A stretch of 61,584 bases of DNA. Origin: Paraburkholderia atlantica (lineage in GTDB: Bacteria; Pseudomonadota; Gammaproteobacteria; Burkholderiales; Burkholderiaceae). Shown piece after piece: positions 33,892 through 41,680 of the stretch. The stretch lies in assembly GCF_009362785.1 (NCBI RefSeq), contig NZ_WHNQ01000036.1:1-61584 (forward strand), read 5' to 3'. The notes under the pieces were generated by a model. That model did no database searches, was not told where the DNA came from, and worked only from the letters and a program-made list of their open reading frames with translations. A program made the position numbers and the translations under genes. Numbering within the stretch: the stretch's first letter is position 1; every line of letters starts with the position of its first letter.

Positions 33892-34179
33892 CTACACCAT
33901 CTCGTTTCGGTTGCGTGCGTCCGGAGACACGGTGAGGGTCGCGTTCGCGCCGGTGTTGCGTACGTCGACCGACTGGAACTGGTTGATCATCTGGTTAGCA
34001 TAGAAGTTGTTGGAGACCTCGTACAGATTGACCACCGGCCCAATGCTAGGCGTTTGCGGCATGTACGGCTGAATCCAGCCATAGATCCAAGGCGCGCCAC
34101 CGCCGCCGCGAATCGCCGCCATCGCTTTGCGATCGAGCGCCAGGTTCAGCGAGAGGTCGTTCAATTTGATGCAGGACAT
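33892..34179 (-). CDS. Double-glycine leader peptide P5
   Basis: The product has 95 residues. Leader MSCIKLNDLSLNLALDRKAM then AAIRGG, with four Gly at 25-28. The predicted mature part is aromatic and Pro-rich at first (WIYGWIQPYMPQTPSIGP) and then rich in Asn, Gln, Thr and Val (NNFYANQMINQFQS), similar in composition to P4. ggaga lies five bases before the ATG. It has its own sigma-54 promoter and is directly followed by the PP2C gene. It is a predicted exporter substrate of unknown activity. Confidence 0.83.
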   Translation of the reverse strand: MSCIKLNDLSLNLALDRKAMAAIRGGGGAPWIYGWIQPYMPQTPSIGPVVNLYEVSNNFYANQMINQFQSVDVRNTGANATLTVSPDARNRNEMV

Positions 34180-34240
34180 GTCGTTCTCCGGTTGGCCGCG
34201 TGTGCAATGTGCGCGGCTGAATGGACGCTGCACCAGATGG

Positions 34241-34256
34241 TGCAAAGGCCATGCCA
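34241..34256 (-). promoter_or_regulatory. Sigma-54 promoter of P5 and the phosphatase gene
   Basis: The minus strand reads TGGCATGGCCTTTGCA, with GG at 34255-34254 and GC at 34243-34242, exact N10 spacing. The -12 element overlaps a 7-2-7 palindrome (tgcacca/tggtgca, 34229-34244) that could be a repressor site or an RNA hairpin. Confidence 0.82.
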
Positions 34257-34572
34257 ATCGGGGGCGGATTCGCCGAGAAGCCCGCAGCGCTTTGACTGGC
34301 GTGCGTTTCGCGGGCTTTACCACGAACCCGGCCGACGCAATCGGTCGGCTCGCGGCCAACAAGCTCGCCTTCGAACAGGCGTAGGACCCAACACATTCAG
34401 GTGGGTTCGCTTACGTTCTCCATTCATGTGAATCGGCGCGCGGCACGGCTCGCAAATGAGCGTCGCACGCCAACAGATCAGCGCGATTTCTGTTGGTCCC
34501 GTACTGACATCTGCCTCTTCAGAAAACCGCTCGATCAGCCGTCAGGCCCGTAAACACGGGCTTTCCGGCGCC
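34257..34572. other. Divergent region between P5 and the LRAT-like gene
   Basis: No gene is seen. Two sigma-54 promoters point outward from this stretch, so shared activator sites should lie inside it. I could not define a repeated activator motif by eye. Confidence 0.5.
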
Positions 34573-34588
34573 TGGCCCGGATGATGCA
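34573..34588 (+). promoter_or_regulatory. Sigma-54 promoter of the LRAT-like gene
   Basis: TGGCCCGGATGATGCA has GG at 34574-34575 and GC at 34586-34587, exact N10 spacing and CG after the -24 core as in the consensus. The predicted start is near 34599, 32 bases before the ATG. Confidence 0.75.
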
Positions 34589-34630
34589 AAAGCTGTCGCA
34601 ACAGTGTTGGAAATGCGAACGAGGCCAGCC

Positions 34631-35152
34631 ATGAACACCCAAACGCTCGATACCCGCGACGACGAACCGCAATCCGCAGCCGCTTGCGACACCACATCAT
34701 CGACGATCGATCTGCCGATCGGCGCGCATCTGGTTACGCAACGCAATGGCTACGAACATCACGGCATCTATGTCGGCAACGGCCGCGTCGTGCACTACTC
34801 GGGCTTTGCGGGTTCCGCGCATCCCGGCCCGGTCGAGGAAGTCGAACTGGCGCGCTTCGCCGCCGGCCATGCGATGTCGGTTCGGGCGACGCCGAGCGCG
34901 ATCTACGTCGGCGCCGAAGCAGTGCGCCGCGCGCGCTCCCGCCTCGGCGAAAACCGCTATCGCCTGCTGACCAACAACTGCGAACACTTCTGCGCGTGGT
35001 GCCTGCTCGGCGAAAGCCGCAGCGAACAGGTGGATTGCTGCCTGCGCCATCCGAGCACTGGCGTGCGCGCACTGCTGTGCCTCGTGAAGGCGTTTGTCGA
35101 GAGTGGAGCGAGGAACGATCACCGCGTGGCGCAATTCGCGCAAGTTGCGTGA
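34631..35152 (+). CDS. LRAT-like (NlpC/P60 superfamily) protein
   Basis: From the ATG at 34631 (gagg six bases upstream) the protein has 173 residues. It has the permuted papain-like LRAT signature: HHGIYVGNGRVVHYSG with the catalytic His, and LLTNNCEHFCAW with the NCEHF catalytic Cys. Such proteins are acyltransferases, phospholipases or thiol hydrolases. No signal peptide is seen, so it acts in the cytoplasm or on the inner face of the membrane. The sigma-54 promoter links it to the peptide genes; it could acylate or otherwise modify a peptide or lipid, but this is speculation. A small unknown gene follows 40 bases downstream. Confidence 0.8.
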   Translation: MNTQTLDTRDDEPQSAAACDTTSSTIDLPIGAHLVTQRNGYEHHGIYVGNGRVVHYSGFAGSAHPGPVEEVELARFAAGHAMSVRATPSAIYVGAEAVRRARSRLGENRYRLLTNNCEHFCAWCLLGESRSEQVDCCLRHPSTGVRALLCLVKAFVESGARNDHRVAQFAQVA

Positions 35153-35192
35153 ATGCAGTGCGCCGGGAACGGGACGATTCGAGGAGAACATC

Positions 35193-35444
35193 ATGGTTGC
35201 CGCAGAAAAGAGCTTGCACTGGGCCGTCGACAAATGGCTCGCGCCCACGCCGTCGATGCCCGCGCGTGTCGTGCGGTTCTGCCATCGCGCGTCGCAACAG
35301 CAACGCTATGTGTGTGTGCAGGCGTTGAAGCCGGAAGGATTGCTGTCGATTTTCTTCTTCCGCCACGGCGACGGTTCGTGGAACGTGTTCCCGCCGCAGG
35401 CCGAACGGCCCGCGATGAACGGGTACGGCCGTACGGCCGCGTAG
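35193..35444 (+). CDS. Hypothetical 83-residue protein
   Basis: From the ATG at 35193 (gaggag upstream) the product begins MVAAEKSLHWAVDKWLAP and contains RVVRFCHRASQQQRYVCVQA and LLSIFFFRHGDGSWNVFPP. It is cytosolic, compact and probably a small alpha/beta fold. I recognise no family. It follows the LRAT-like gene closely on the same strand and is likely in its transcription unit. Convergent with the LysR gene. Confidence 0.65.
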   Translation: MVAAEKSLHWAVDKWLAPTPSMPARVVRFCHRASQQQRYVCVQALKPEGLLSIFFFRHGDGSWNVFPPQAERPAMNGYGRTAA

Positions 35445-35448
35445 CAAC

Positions 35449-36327
35449 TCAGGCGTGACCTGCGGTGGCCGCTTCCTTGGCGAGCCACTGGCTGAACAGC
35501 AACATCGCCGGCGTCATCGGCTTGCCCTTCAGGCAGGTCAGCCAGTAGCTGCCCGCCTTCACCTCGACGTCGAACGGGCGCACCAGCCGCCCGGTATTGA
35601 TCTCACGTTCGAACATCAACGCAGGCGCGAGCGCGATGCCCGCGCCCTGTATCGCCGCCTCCACCATCAACCGCGACGAATCGAATACCGGCCCGCGCAC
35701 CGGCCGCGGCGCGATGCCCGCGGCCGCGAACCAGTTCATCCAGTCGTCCATGCGGTATGAGCGCAGCAGCGTTTCGTTGGCGAGATCGTCGGGCCGCGTG
35801 AGGCGTGCGGCGATCTCGGGCGTGCAGAGCAGCGCGAGCGGCGCGTCGAGCAGCCTGGTGGCGAGCAAGCCGGGCCACGTGCCGTCTCCGAAACGGATCG
35901 CGAAATCGAGGCCTTCGGTCGCGAGGTCGACGAGGTTGTTGTTGGTCAGGAGCCGCAGTTCGACGAACGGATGCGCTTCGCGAAACGACTTCAGGCGCGG
36001 CATCAGCCAGCCGACCGCGAACGTGCCGACCACACCGACTGTCAGCACCTCGTGGAAATGCCCGCCGTCGAACTGCTTGAGCACCGCCTCGATACGATCG
36101 AACGCGTCGGACAGCACCGGCCGCAGCGCGAGCCCTTCGTCGGTCATCGCGAGGCCGCGCGGCAAACGCTTGAATAGCGCGGTGCCGAGCCGCTCCTCCA
36201 GCGAGCGGACCTGCTGGCTGACCGCGGCCTGGGTCACGTTCAGCTCTTGCGCGGCGCGCGTGAAGCTCAGATGCCGCGCGGACGATTCGAACGCGCGCAG
36301 CGCGTTCAGCGGGAGATACGGTCTCAT
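35449..36327 (-). CDS. LysR-family regulator, GcvA-like
   Basis: The protein has 292 residues. N-terminal winged helix (LPLNALRAFESSARHLSFTRAAQELNVTQAAVSQQV) and an effector domain of the GcvA/AmpR subgroup (LTVGVVGTFAVGWLMPRL, LDFAIRFGDGTWPGL). LysR regulators usually control a divergent gene; the plus-strand neighbour is a DUF4126 membrane protein 340 bases away. The effector is unknown. Confidence 0.93.
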   Translation of the reverse strand: MRPYLPLNALRAFESSARHLSFTRAAQELNVTQAAVSQQVRSLEERLGTALFKRLPRGLAMTDEGLALRPVLSDAFDRIEAVLKQFDGGHFHEVLTVGVVGTFAVGWLMPRLKSFREAHPFVELRLLTNNNLVDLATEGLDFAIRFGDGTWPGLLATRLLDAPLALLCTPEIAARLTRPDDLANETLLRSYRMDDWMNWFAAAGIAPRPVRGPVFDSSRLMVEAAIQGAGIALAPALMFEREINTGRLVRPFDVEVKAGSYWLTCLKGKPMTPAMLLFSQWLAKEAATAGHA

Positions 36328-36667
36328 GGCGCAGATACAAGATTTTCTTGTGGGTGGGCTAACTTATCACCATCGGCCCACTTCGCCGACTCCCTGTCTG
36401 TTATTCGCCAGTCGAATTGTGCGACACTAGGGCCACATCGACGGGGGCAATCGCACGCCTGCCGCCGCGCCTGACGCGCGGCGGCGAGTCGGCAATCAAG
36501 GGCCGGCAATTGTGAGCAACGGTGAACGGCCGCTGCGGATTGCCTCGATGTAGGTAGTGAGAAGTTGACTGTCCAGATGGAATGCTCGACATGTTCTGCC
36601 GACGTTCGTCCAGGTAAGCCGTCGGCTCGTGCAACCTTGCATCATTGCCCTCGATCGGGAGTCCGCT
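36328..36667. other. Control region between LysR and DUF4126 genes
   Basis: No gene is supported in this 340-base stretch. A perfect 10-bp hairpin (gccgccgcgc/gcgcggcggc, 36461-36485) is visible but has no T-tract. LysR-type T-N11-A sites are too common to choose one. Confidence 0.45.
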
Positions 36668-37159
36668 ATGTCCGTGTATGTTCTGGCCTTGCTCATCGGC
36701 GTCGTCGCCGGCCTTCGCGCGATGATCGCACCCACCGCCGTCAGCTGGGCAGCGCGTCTGGGATGGCTGCCGCTGCAAGGCACGTCGCTCGCGTTCCTCG
36801 GTGCCGCGGCCACGCCGTATATCTTCACCGTGCTGGCGGTCATCGAACTGATCACGGATCAATTGCCCGAAACGCCGAGCCGCAAGGTGCCGCTGCAGTT
36901 CGGCGCGCGCGTCGTGCTCGGTGCGCTGAGCGGCGCGGCGATCAGCGGCGCGCATGGGGGCCTTGCGGGCGGCATGATCGTCGGGGTGCTGGGCGCGGTC
37001 GTCGGCGCGGTTGGCGCGGTGATCGGCACGCTCGGCGGCGCGAAGGTGCGCAGTTCGCTCGCGAACATGTTCGGACGCGATGCGCCCGCGGCGCTGATCG
37101 AGGACGTGGTGGCGATCGTCGCGGCCGCGTTGATCGTCGTGTCGATGCACGGCTTCTGA
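36668..37159 (+). CDS. DUF4126 membrane protein
   Basis: From the ATG at 36668 (ggga/ggag upstream) the protein has 163 residues. The start VLALLIGVVAGLRAMIAPTA and the segment FTVLAVIELITDQLPETPSR match DUF4126, a family of small polytopic membrane proteins of unknown function. A Gly/Ala-rich stretch (GGMIVGVLGAVVGAVGAVIG) forms one of about four helices. Possibly controlled by the divergent LysR regulator. Confidence 0.85.
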   Translation: MSVYVLALLIGVVAGLRAMIAPTAVSWAARLGWLPLQGTSLAFLGAAATPYIFTVLAVIELITDQLPETPSRKVPLQFGARVVLGALSGAAISGAHGGLAGGMIVGVLGAVVGAVGAVIGTLGGAKVRSSLANMFGRDAPAALIEDVVAIVAAALIVVSMHGF

Positions 37160-37179
37160 CACGGACGCAAACACAAACG

Positions 37180-37219
37180 CGAACGCGGCGGGACGCTTTG
37201 CGCGTCGCCGCCGCGTTCG
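37180..37219. terminator. Hairpin between convergent DUF4126 and SLAC1 genes
   Basis: Perfect 11-bp arms cgaacgcggcg and cgccgcgttcg enclose an 18-base loop. No T-tract on either strand, so the terminator call is tentative. Confidence 0.45.
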
Positions 37220-37234
37220 GTCGCTAGCTGCCGC

Positions 37235-38260
37235 TCATTGAACCCGTGCGATTCGCGCGGCGGTCGTGATTTGCTGGACCGGCGCAGCAGCCGCCGTCGA
37301 ACTCGCCGCCACGGGCGGGACCAGCTTGCCTTGCACGAGCAGCTGAAGCGTCTTCACCACCAGAATCGCGATGATCGCGTTCGCCACCACGAACAGAACC
37401 GGTGCCGCGTATTCGATCGGACCCGTCGCGCCGCGTTCGACCAGACGCAGCGCCATCGTCGGCAATGCCGCTACGCCGAAGCTGAACGCCCAGTAGCCGG
37501 GCACGAACGCCTGTTGGCGAATCCACGGCAGCAAACGCAGCAGCATCAGCGCCTGAAACAGACCGTAGCCGAGCAGCGCAAAGGCGAACAGATCGGGCGT
37601 GCCGCTGGTGAGGCTCAGATACGCGACACCACCGACGACCGGCGGCGCGAGCTGCACGCCGAGGGTCGGGCGCAGCGCTTCGGGCAGCGGTCCATGCACG
37701 GCGGCGCGATGCAGGATCATCGATTCGAGCGCGAGCCAGGCCAGCATGCCGCCGCCGAAAAACAGCTGGCCCAGTTGATGGAAGCCGAATGCGGCCGAGC
37801 TCGTCGCCGCGACGAAACCCGCTCCGACCGTCGGCAGATAGATCGCCGGCGTGGTCAGTTCGGGCTTGCGGCCGCCTTGCCATAGCCGGCCATGCAGATA
37901 GACGCCGAGCCCAAGTTGCGCGACCGCCGCGATGCCGTATAGCGTCAGCGCGAGGGTGCGCGCGTACGGCTGCAACAGTTGCGCGGCCAGCAGCGTCGAG
38001 ATCGGCGCGAGCGCGACGAACGACGACTGCACCGGGTGGTCCAGTTCGGCGCGTGCGTCGGCGGTCTGCGCGAACCACTTGTGCGCGTAGGCGAACAGAA
38101 TCACGACCCAGACGGCGAGCGCCGCGACCGTCACCACGCTGCCCGCGACGGCCGGCAAATGCCACAGGCGGATTGCCACGCGCCACAGGTTGGCAAGCGC
38201 CAACGAGCCCACCGCGATACTGAAGAACCCGGCGGGAACTGCACCACGATTGCTGCTCAT
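37235..38260 (-). CDS. SLAC1/TDT-family membrane transporter
   Basis: From the ATG at 38260 (ggagg five bases upstream) the protein has 341 residues with about ten hydrophobic helices. Motifs such as PAGFFSIAVGSLALANLWR and the regular glycine-rich helices fit the TehA/SLAC1 (tellurite-resistance/dicarboxylate transporter) family, which passes anions such as chloride, malate or sulfite. The substrate is not predictable. An upstream in-frame extension to 38545 is rejected as it is Arg/Cys-rich and lacks a ribosome site. Confidence 0.85.
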   Translation of the reverse strand: MSSNRGAVPAGFFSIAVGSLALANLWRVAIRLWHLPAVAGSVVTVAALAVWVVILFAYAHKWFAQTADARAELDHPVQSSFVALAPISTLLAAQLLQPYARTLALTLYGIAAVAQLGLGVYLHGRLWQGGRKPELTTPAIYLPTVGAGFVAATSSAAFGFHQLGQLFFGGGMLAWLALESMILHRAAVHGPLPEALRPTLGVQLAPPVVGGVAYLSLTSGTPDLFAFALLGYGLFQALMLLRLLPWIRQQAFVPGYWAFSFGVAALPTMALRLVERGATGPIEYAAPVLFVVANAIIAILVVKTLQLLVQGKLVPPVAASSTAAAAPVQQITTAARIARVQ

Positions 38261-38438
38261 GACGACCTCCGAAAGTTGCGTCGCGCTGCGGGTTGCTGGC
38301 TTTGCGCGATCGATGACGTACTGTAAAAGGCCGCGGAGAATCGTAGAACGCTGCAAACGCTCGACAAATGGCGCGAGCGTCTCAAGCTGCGTTGTTAGGG
38401 GGAAAAGACGGAGAGAGCGCGGCGAGAGAGGGCAGCCG

Positions 38439-38789
38439 TCAACCGCCCATGCGCACCAGCATCGCCAGCAGCTGGTCGAATGACAGCGGCTTGCGCGCGT
38501 ACGCGATATGCGGATTGGGCTGCATCGGAATGTCCGATGCGGCACTGCACAGGATGATCGGAATGTCGCGCAGTTCGGGGTCCTCGTACAGCGCCGCGCA
38601 CAACTGGATGCCCGACATGACCGGCATCATGCAATCGGACACGATGATGCCCGGCCGGCTCGAGCGGACCAGCTCGAGCGCGACGGCGCCGTTCGACGCG
38701 GTCCGCACCGCATAGCCGTGTCGCTCCAGCAGCAGCCGCCACACCGTGAGGATGTCGAACTCGTCGTCCACCACCAGAATGGTTTTCAT
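38439..38789 (-). CDS. Single-domain response regulator
   Basis: The protein has 116 residues and consists only of a CheY-like receiver: acidic pair VVDDE, phosphoacceptor Asp52 in IIVSDCMMPVMSG, Ser in LCSAAS and Lys in ARKPLSF. It has no output domain. The KaiC-like gene ends five bases upstream of its start on the same strand, so the two form an operon and probably a phospho-relay with an unlinked histidine kinase. Confidence 0.92.
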   Translation of the reverse strand: MKTILVVDDEFDILTVWRLLLERHGYAVRTASNGAVALELVRSSRPGIIVSDCMMPVMSGIQLCAALYEDPELRDIPIILCSAASDIPMQPNPHIAYARKPLSFDQLLAMLVRMGG

Positions 38790-38794
38790 GGCGG

Positions 38795-40315
38795 CTAGGT
38801 TTTTCGCCGCGATTGCAGCGTGGCCGACAGGCCCGGCGTCGATTGGATGCCGGCGGCGCCGGGCGAGCCCTCGATCACGTCGAGTCCTTGCGACGAAATC
38901 GACAGTTCGCGCAGCGACGTGTCGTGCGCGCTTTCGCGTTGCTTGACCACCGAAATCATGCGTCGCAGTCCTCCTTCGGTCTCGGCGTAGCGCAGCAGCA
39001 CGAGGTTCTCGGTCAGCGCCGACACGCGCACGGCCTTCGCGTGGCCCGGCTCGCTGTACAGCGGCAGTTCCTCAGTGATGAGCGTCGTGATGGCCGCTTC
39101 GCGCAACTGATGCAGCAGTGCATTGAGGAACAGGCCGAAGCGCTCGGTGCGCAGCGCCGAATCGCGAAAGCCTTCGACGCCGTCGATCACGATGCGCGTC
39201 GCGCCGGTCTGCTTGACGGTGGCGAGCGCTTTCGCCGCGATTTCGTCGATGGCGAGTTCGATCGCCGGCTGCCAAAGCACGATCAGACGGCCGTCCTGCC
39301 ACGCATCGGCAAGCGGGATCGACACCGCTTCGGCTTTGCCGATCAGGCGCTGCGGACCCTCGTAGAAGCCGACATAGACGCAGCGTTCGTCGCGTGCCAG
39401 ACCGGCCGCGAGGAACTGCAGGCACAGCAGCGTCTTGCCGACGCCCGACGGGCCGATCAGCGTGGTCGTCGAGCCTTGCGTGAAGCCGCCGCCGAGCAGG
39501 TTGTCCAGATGCGGCAGGCCGAAGCCGAGCCGTGCTTTCAGATCGACGGGGCCCGGTTGCTGCGCGCAATGCGCTTCGAGGCGCGGGAACATCAACAGCC
39601 CGCTGCCGGCGATGCGGAAGAAGTGCTTGCCCATCCGATGATCGCGCGCGCGCATCTTGTGCACTTCGATCTCGCGCGCGCGGCGCATGCCGTCGTGATA
39701 GCGGTTCAGCTCGATCAGACCATCCACTAGCGTGTGCTCGGGATGCGGCTCGTTGCCCGACAGCGGCGCGAGGAGCAGCGTCGTGCAGTCCATCGCGGCG
39801 ACCAGCGCGTTCAGCTCGTGGATGAACTTCGACAGCGACAGCTCGGTTTCGCTGAATTCGCGCGCGCTGCGAAAGCCGTCGATGATCATCAGGCTCGGCC
39901 GGTAGTCGTAGATGCTCGACGCGATCAGCTTCAGGAAACCGTCGAGGCCGTCCTGCATCAGCTCGTGATAGCCGGACACGAACAGCATCTGCTGCGCGAC
40001 CGCGGTCTCGTCGAAGAAGCTCAGGCCTTTCAGGTGACCGAGCAGCTTGTCGTGCGATTCGGCGATCAGCGTCATGTACAGCACTTTTTCGCCTTGCCGT
40101 ACCCGGTGAAAACCGATCTGGCACGACAGGATCGTCTTGCCGGCGCCGGCCATGCCCTCCAGTAGATAGACACCGCCGCTCACCAGACCGCCACCGAGGA
40201 TCTCGTCGAAACCGGGCACGCCTGTTTCGACATTGCGTCGCGCGGCGTCAGGCCGGGCCGCGTCAGGCCGGGCCGCGTCGGACGGACGGGAGTTGCTGGA
40301 TGCGTCGGTAGCCAT
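38795..40315 (-). CDS. Double-domain KaiC-like ATPase
   Basis: From the ATG at 40315 the protein has 506 residues. Two RecA/KaiC domains are present: Walker A GMAGAGKT with IIDGFRSAREFSETE, and GPSGVGKT with IVIDGVEGFRDS. Domain linkers RNVETGVPGFDEILGGGL and LGFGLPHLDNLLGGGF are typical. The paired Glu after the first strand of each KaiC domain looks reduced (IAES and YEGP). No kaiA or kaiB genes are near, so a clock role is unlikely; in non-cyanobacteria such proteins act in stress or signalling with response regulators, as here. The N-terminus has a DAARP repeat encoded by a 15-bp tandem repeat (40245-40274). No good ribosome site. Confidence 0.9.
   Translation of the reverse strand: MATDASSNSRPSDAARPDAARPDAARRNVETGVPGFDEILGGGLVSGGVYLLEGMAGAGKTILSCQIGFHRVRQGEKVLYMTLIAESHDKLLGHLKGLSFFDETAVAQQMLFVSGYHELMQDGLDGFLKLIASSIYDYRPSLMIIDGFRSAREFSETELSLSKFIHELNALVAAMDCTTLLLAPLSGNEPHPEHTLVDGLIELNRYHDGMRRAREIEVHKMRARDHRMGKHFFRIAGSGLLMFPRLEAHCAQQPGPVDLKARLGFGLPHLDNLLGGGFTQGSTTTLIGPSGVGKTLLCLQFLAAGLARDERCVYVGFYEGPQRLIGKAEAVSIPLADAWQDGRLIVLWQPAIELAIDEIAAKALATVKQTGATRIVIDGVEGFRDSALRTERFGLFLNALLHQLREAAITTLITEELPLYSEPGHAKAVRVSALTENLVLLRYAETEGGLRRMISVVKQRESAHDTSLRELSISSQGLDVIEGSPGAAGIQSTPGLSATLQSRRKT
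40245..40274. repeat. 15-bp tandem repeat inside the KaiC-like gene
   Basis: The unit gcgtcaggccgggcc occurs twice in tandem, with a partial third copy after it. It encodes DAARP repeats in the disordered N-terminus and may vary in copy number without breaking the frame. Confidence 0.85.
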
Positions 40316-40530
40316 TTTCGATGTGTCTTTCAAAGTGCAAGCGACGGCCTGGTCATGACCGTCCTGTGCTCAATCTCGACGTGGCAGCAATCGCCGTTCC
40401 CGATCGCGAGTGGCGCTGTCTCGCGGCGCGGGAGCCCGTCGCACGCGACATCGGGGACGGCACGTATACAATTCGGCAGCGCCTGATCCTCGCGGGCTTT
40501 CACCCGCCTATTTGCCAATCAATCCAACCC

Positions 40531-41577
40531 ATGCCGAATCCCACCCGGGCCTTTCTTCTCGGCCCGCTCCTAAAAGGCGTTTCACGCTCTTTCTATCTGA
40601 CGCTGCGCGTGCTGCCCATCGGCATGCGCGATCCGATCGGCCTTGCGTATCTGCTCGCGCGCGCCGCGGATACGATTGCCGACACCTCGCTGATCGCGCC
40701 GGGCCAACGCCTCGAATTGCTGCTTGCGTTGCGCGATCAGGTCAATGGCGTGGCCGTCGACAGTGCGCCGTTCCAGCGCATCGCCGCCGAAGTCGCGGGT
40801 CAGCAGGCGCAATCGGATGAAAAGCTGCTGCTCGAATCGTTGAACCCGGCGCTCGACGTGCTCGCGCAACTGAGCGAGCCCGACCGGCACGCGGTACGCG
40901 CGATCGTCACGACGCTGACCGAGGGCATGGAATTCGATTTGCGCACGTTCCCCGACGAACGCTCCGGCCAGATCGCGGCGCTGCGCGAATATGACGAACT
41001 CGATCGCTATACGTATCTGGTCGCGGGCTGCGTCGGCGAGTTCTGGACCACGATGACTTACGCGCACATGCCCGGAACGCTGAAGGAACAGCCCGATACG
41101 ATGAAGCAGCGCGGCGTGCGTTTCGGCAAGGCATTGCAGATGACCAACGTGTTGCGCGATTGCGGAAAAGACTTGCGCATTGGTCGCTGCTACCTGCCGC
41201 AGAGCATGCTCGAGCGCCACGCTTTGAGCGCGCGCGATCTGCTGCAACCGGCCAATTCGATGCGCGCGCGGCCGTTGCTCATCGAGCTTCTGCGCAAAAC
41301 GCTCGATCATGTCCGCGCGGCGCTCGACTACACGCTCGCGATTCCGGCGAGCGCGGTACGCTTGCGGCTCGCCTGCCTATGGCCGATCCTGATCGGCCTC
41401 GACACCTTGCTGCTGCTCGCGGATAACGACGCGTGGCTCGATCCGGCGAAAGTATCGAAGGTGACGCGCGGTGACGTGTATCGGATCATCGCGTCGTCGC
41501 TGCTGCTGGTGCCGTCGAATGCGCTGGTGCGCAACGCGATCAATAGCCGCATCGCGCGGATCGAGGCTCGGCTGTAG
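40531..41577 (+). CDS. Squalene/phytoene synthase-family protein
   Basis: From the ATG at 40531 the protein has 348 residues. First Asp-rich motif ARAADTIADT (Asp47, Asp51) and second motif region LQMTNVLRDCGKDLRIGRCYLP are kept, with DRYTYLVAGCVGEFW between them. This fits trans-isoprenyl diphosphate synthases that condense two farnesyl or geranylgeranyl diphosphates head to head. No hpn, crt or squalene-hopene cyclase gene is adjacent. The final C-terminal helix is short of a membrane anchor. Whether it makes (pre)squalene or another product is open. Confidence 0.87.
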   Translation: MPNPTRAFLLGPLLKGVSRSFYLTLRVLPIGMRDPIGLAYLLARAADTIADTSLIAPGQRLELLLALRDQVNGVAVDSAPFQRIAAEVAGQQAQSDEKLLLESLNPALDVLAQLSEPDRHAVRAIVTTLTEGMEFDLRTFPDERSGQIAALREYDELDRYTYLVAGCVGEFWTTMTYAHMPGTLKEQPDTMKQRGVRFGKALQMTNVLRDCGKDLRIGRCYLPQSMLERHALSARDLLQPANSMRARPLLIELLRKTLDHVRAALDYTLAIPASAVRLRLACLWPILIGLDTLLLLADNDAWLDPAKVSKVTRGDVYRIIASSLLLVPSNALVRNAINSRIARIEARL

Positions 41578-41680
41578 GCGCAAACGATTTATTCTGGATC
41601 ATTGAAACGTCAACAATCGGGAAAGCCCTAAGCCACTGCATTCGCGCTTCGCGTTAGTCTTTTCGAAAAGGAGACGACCC

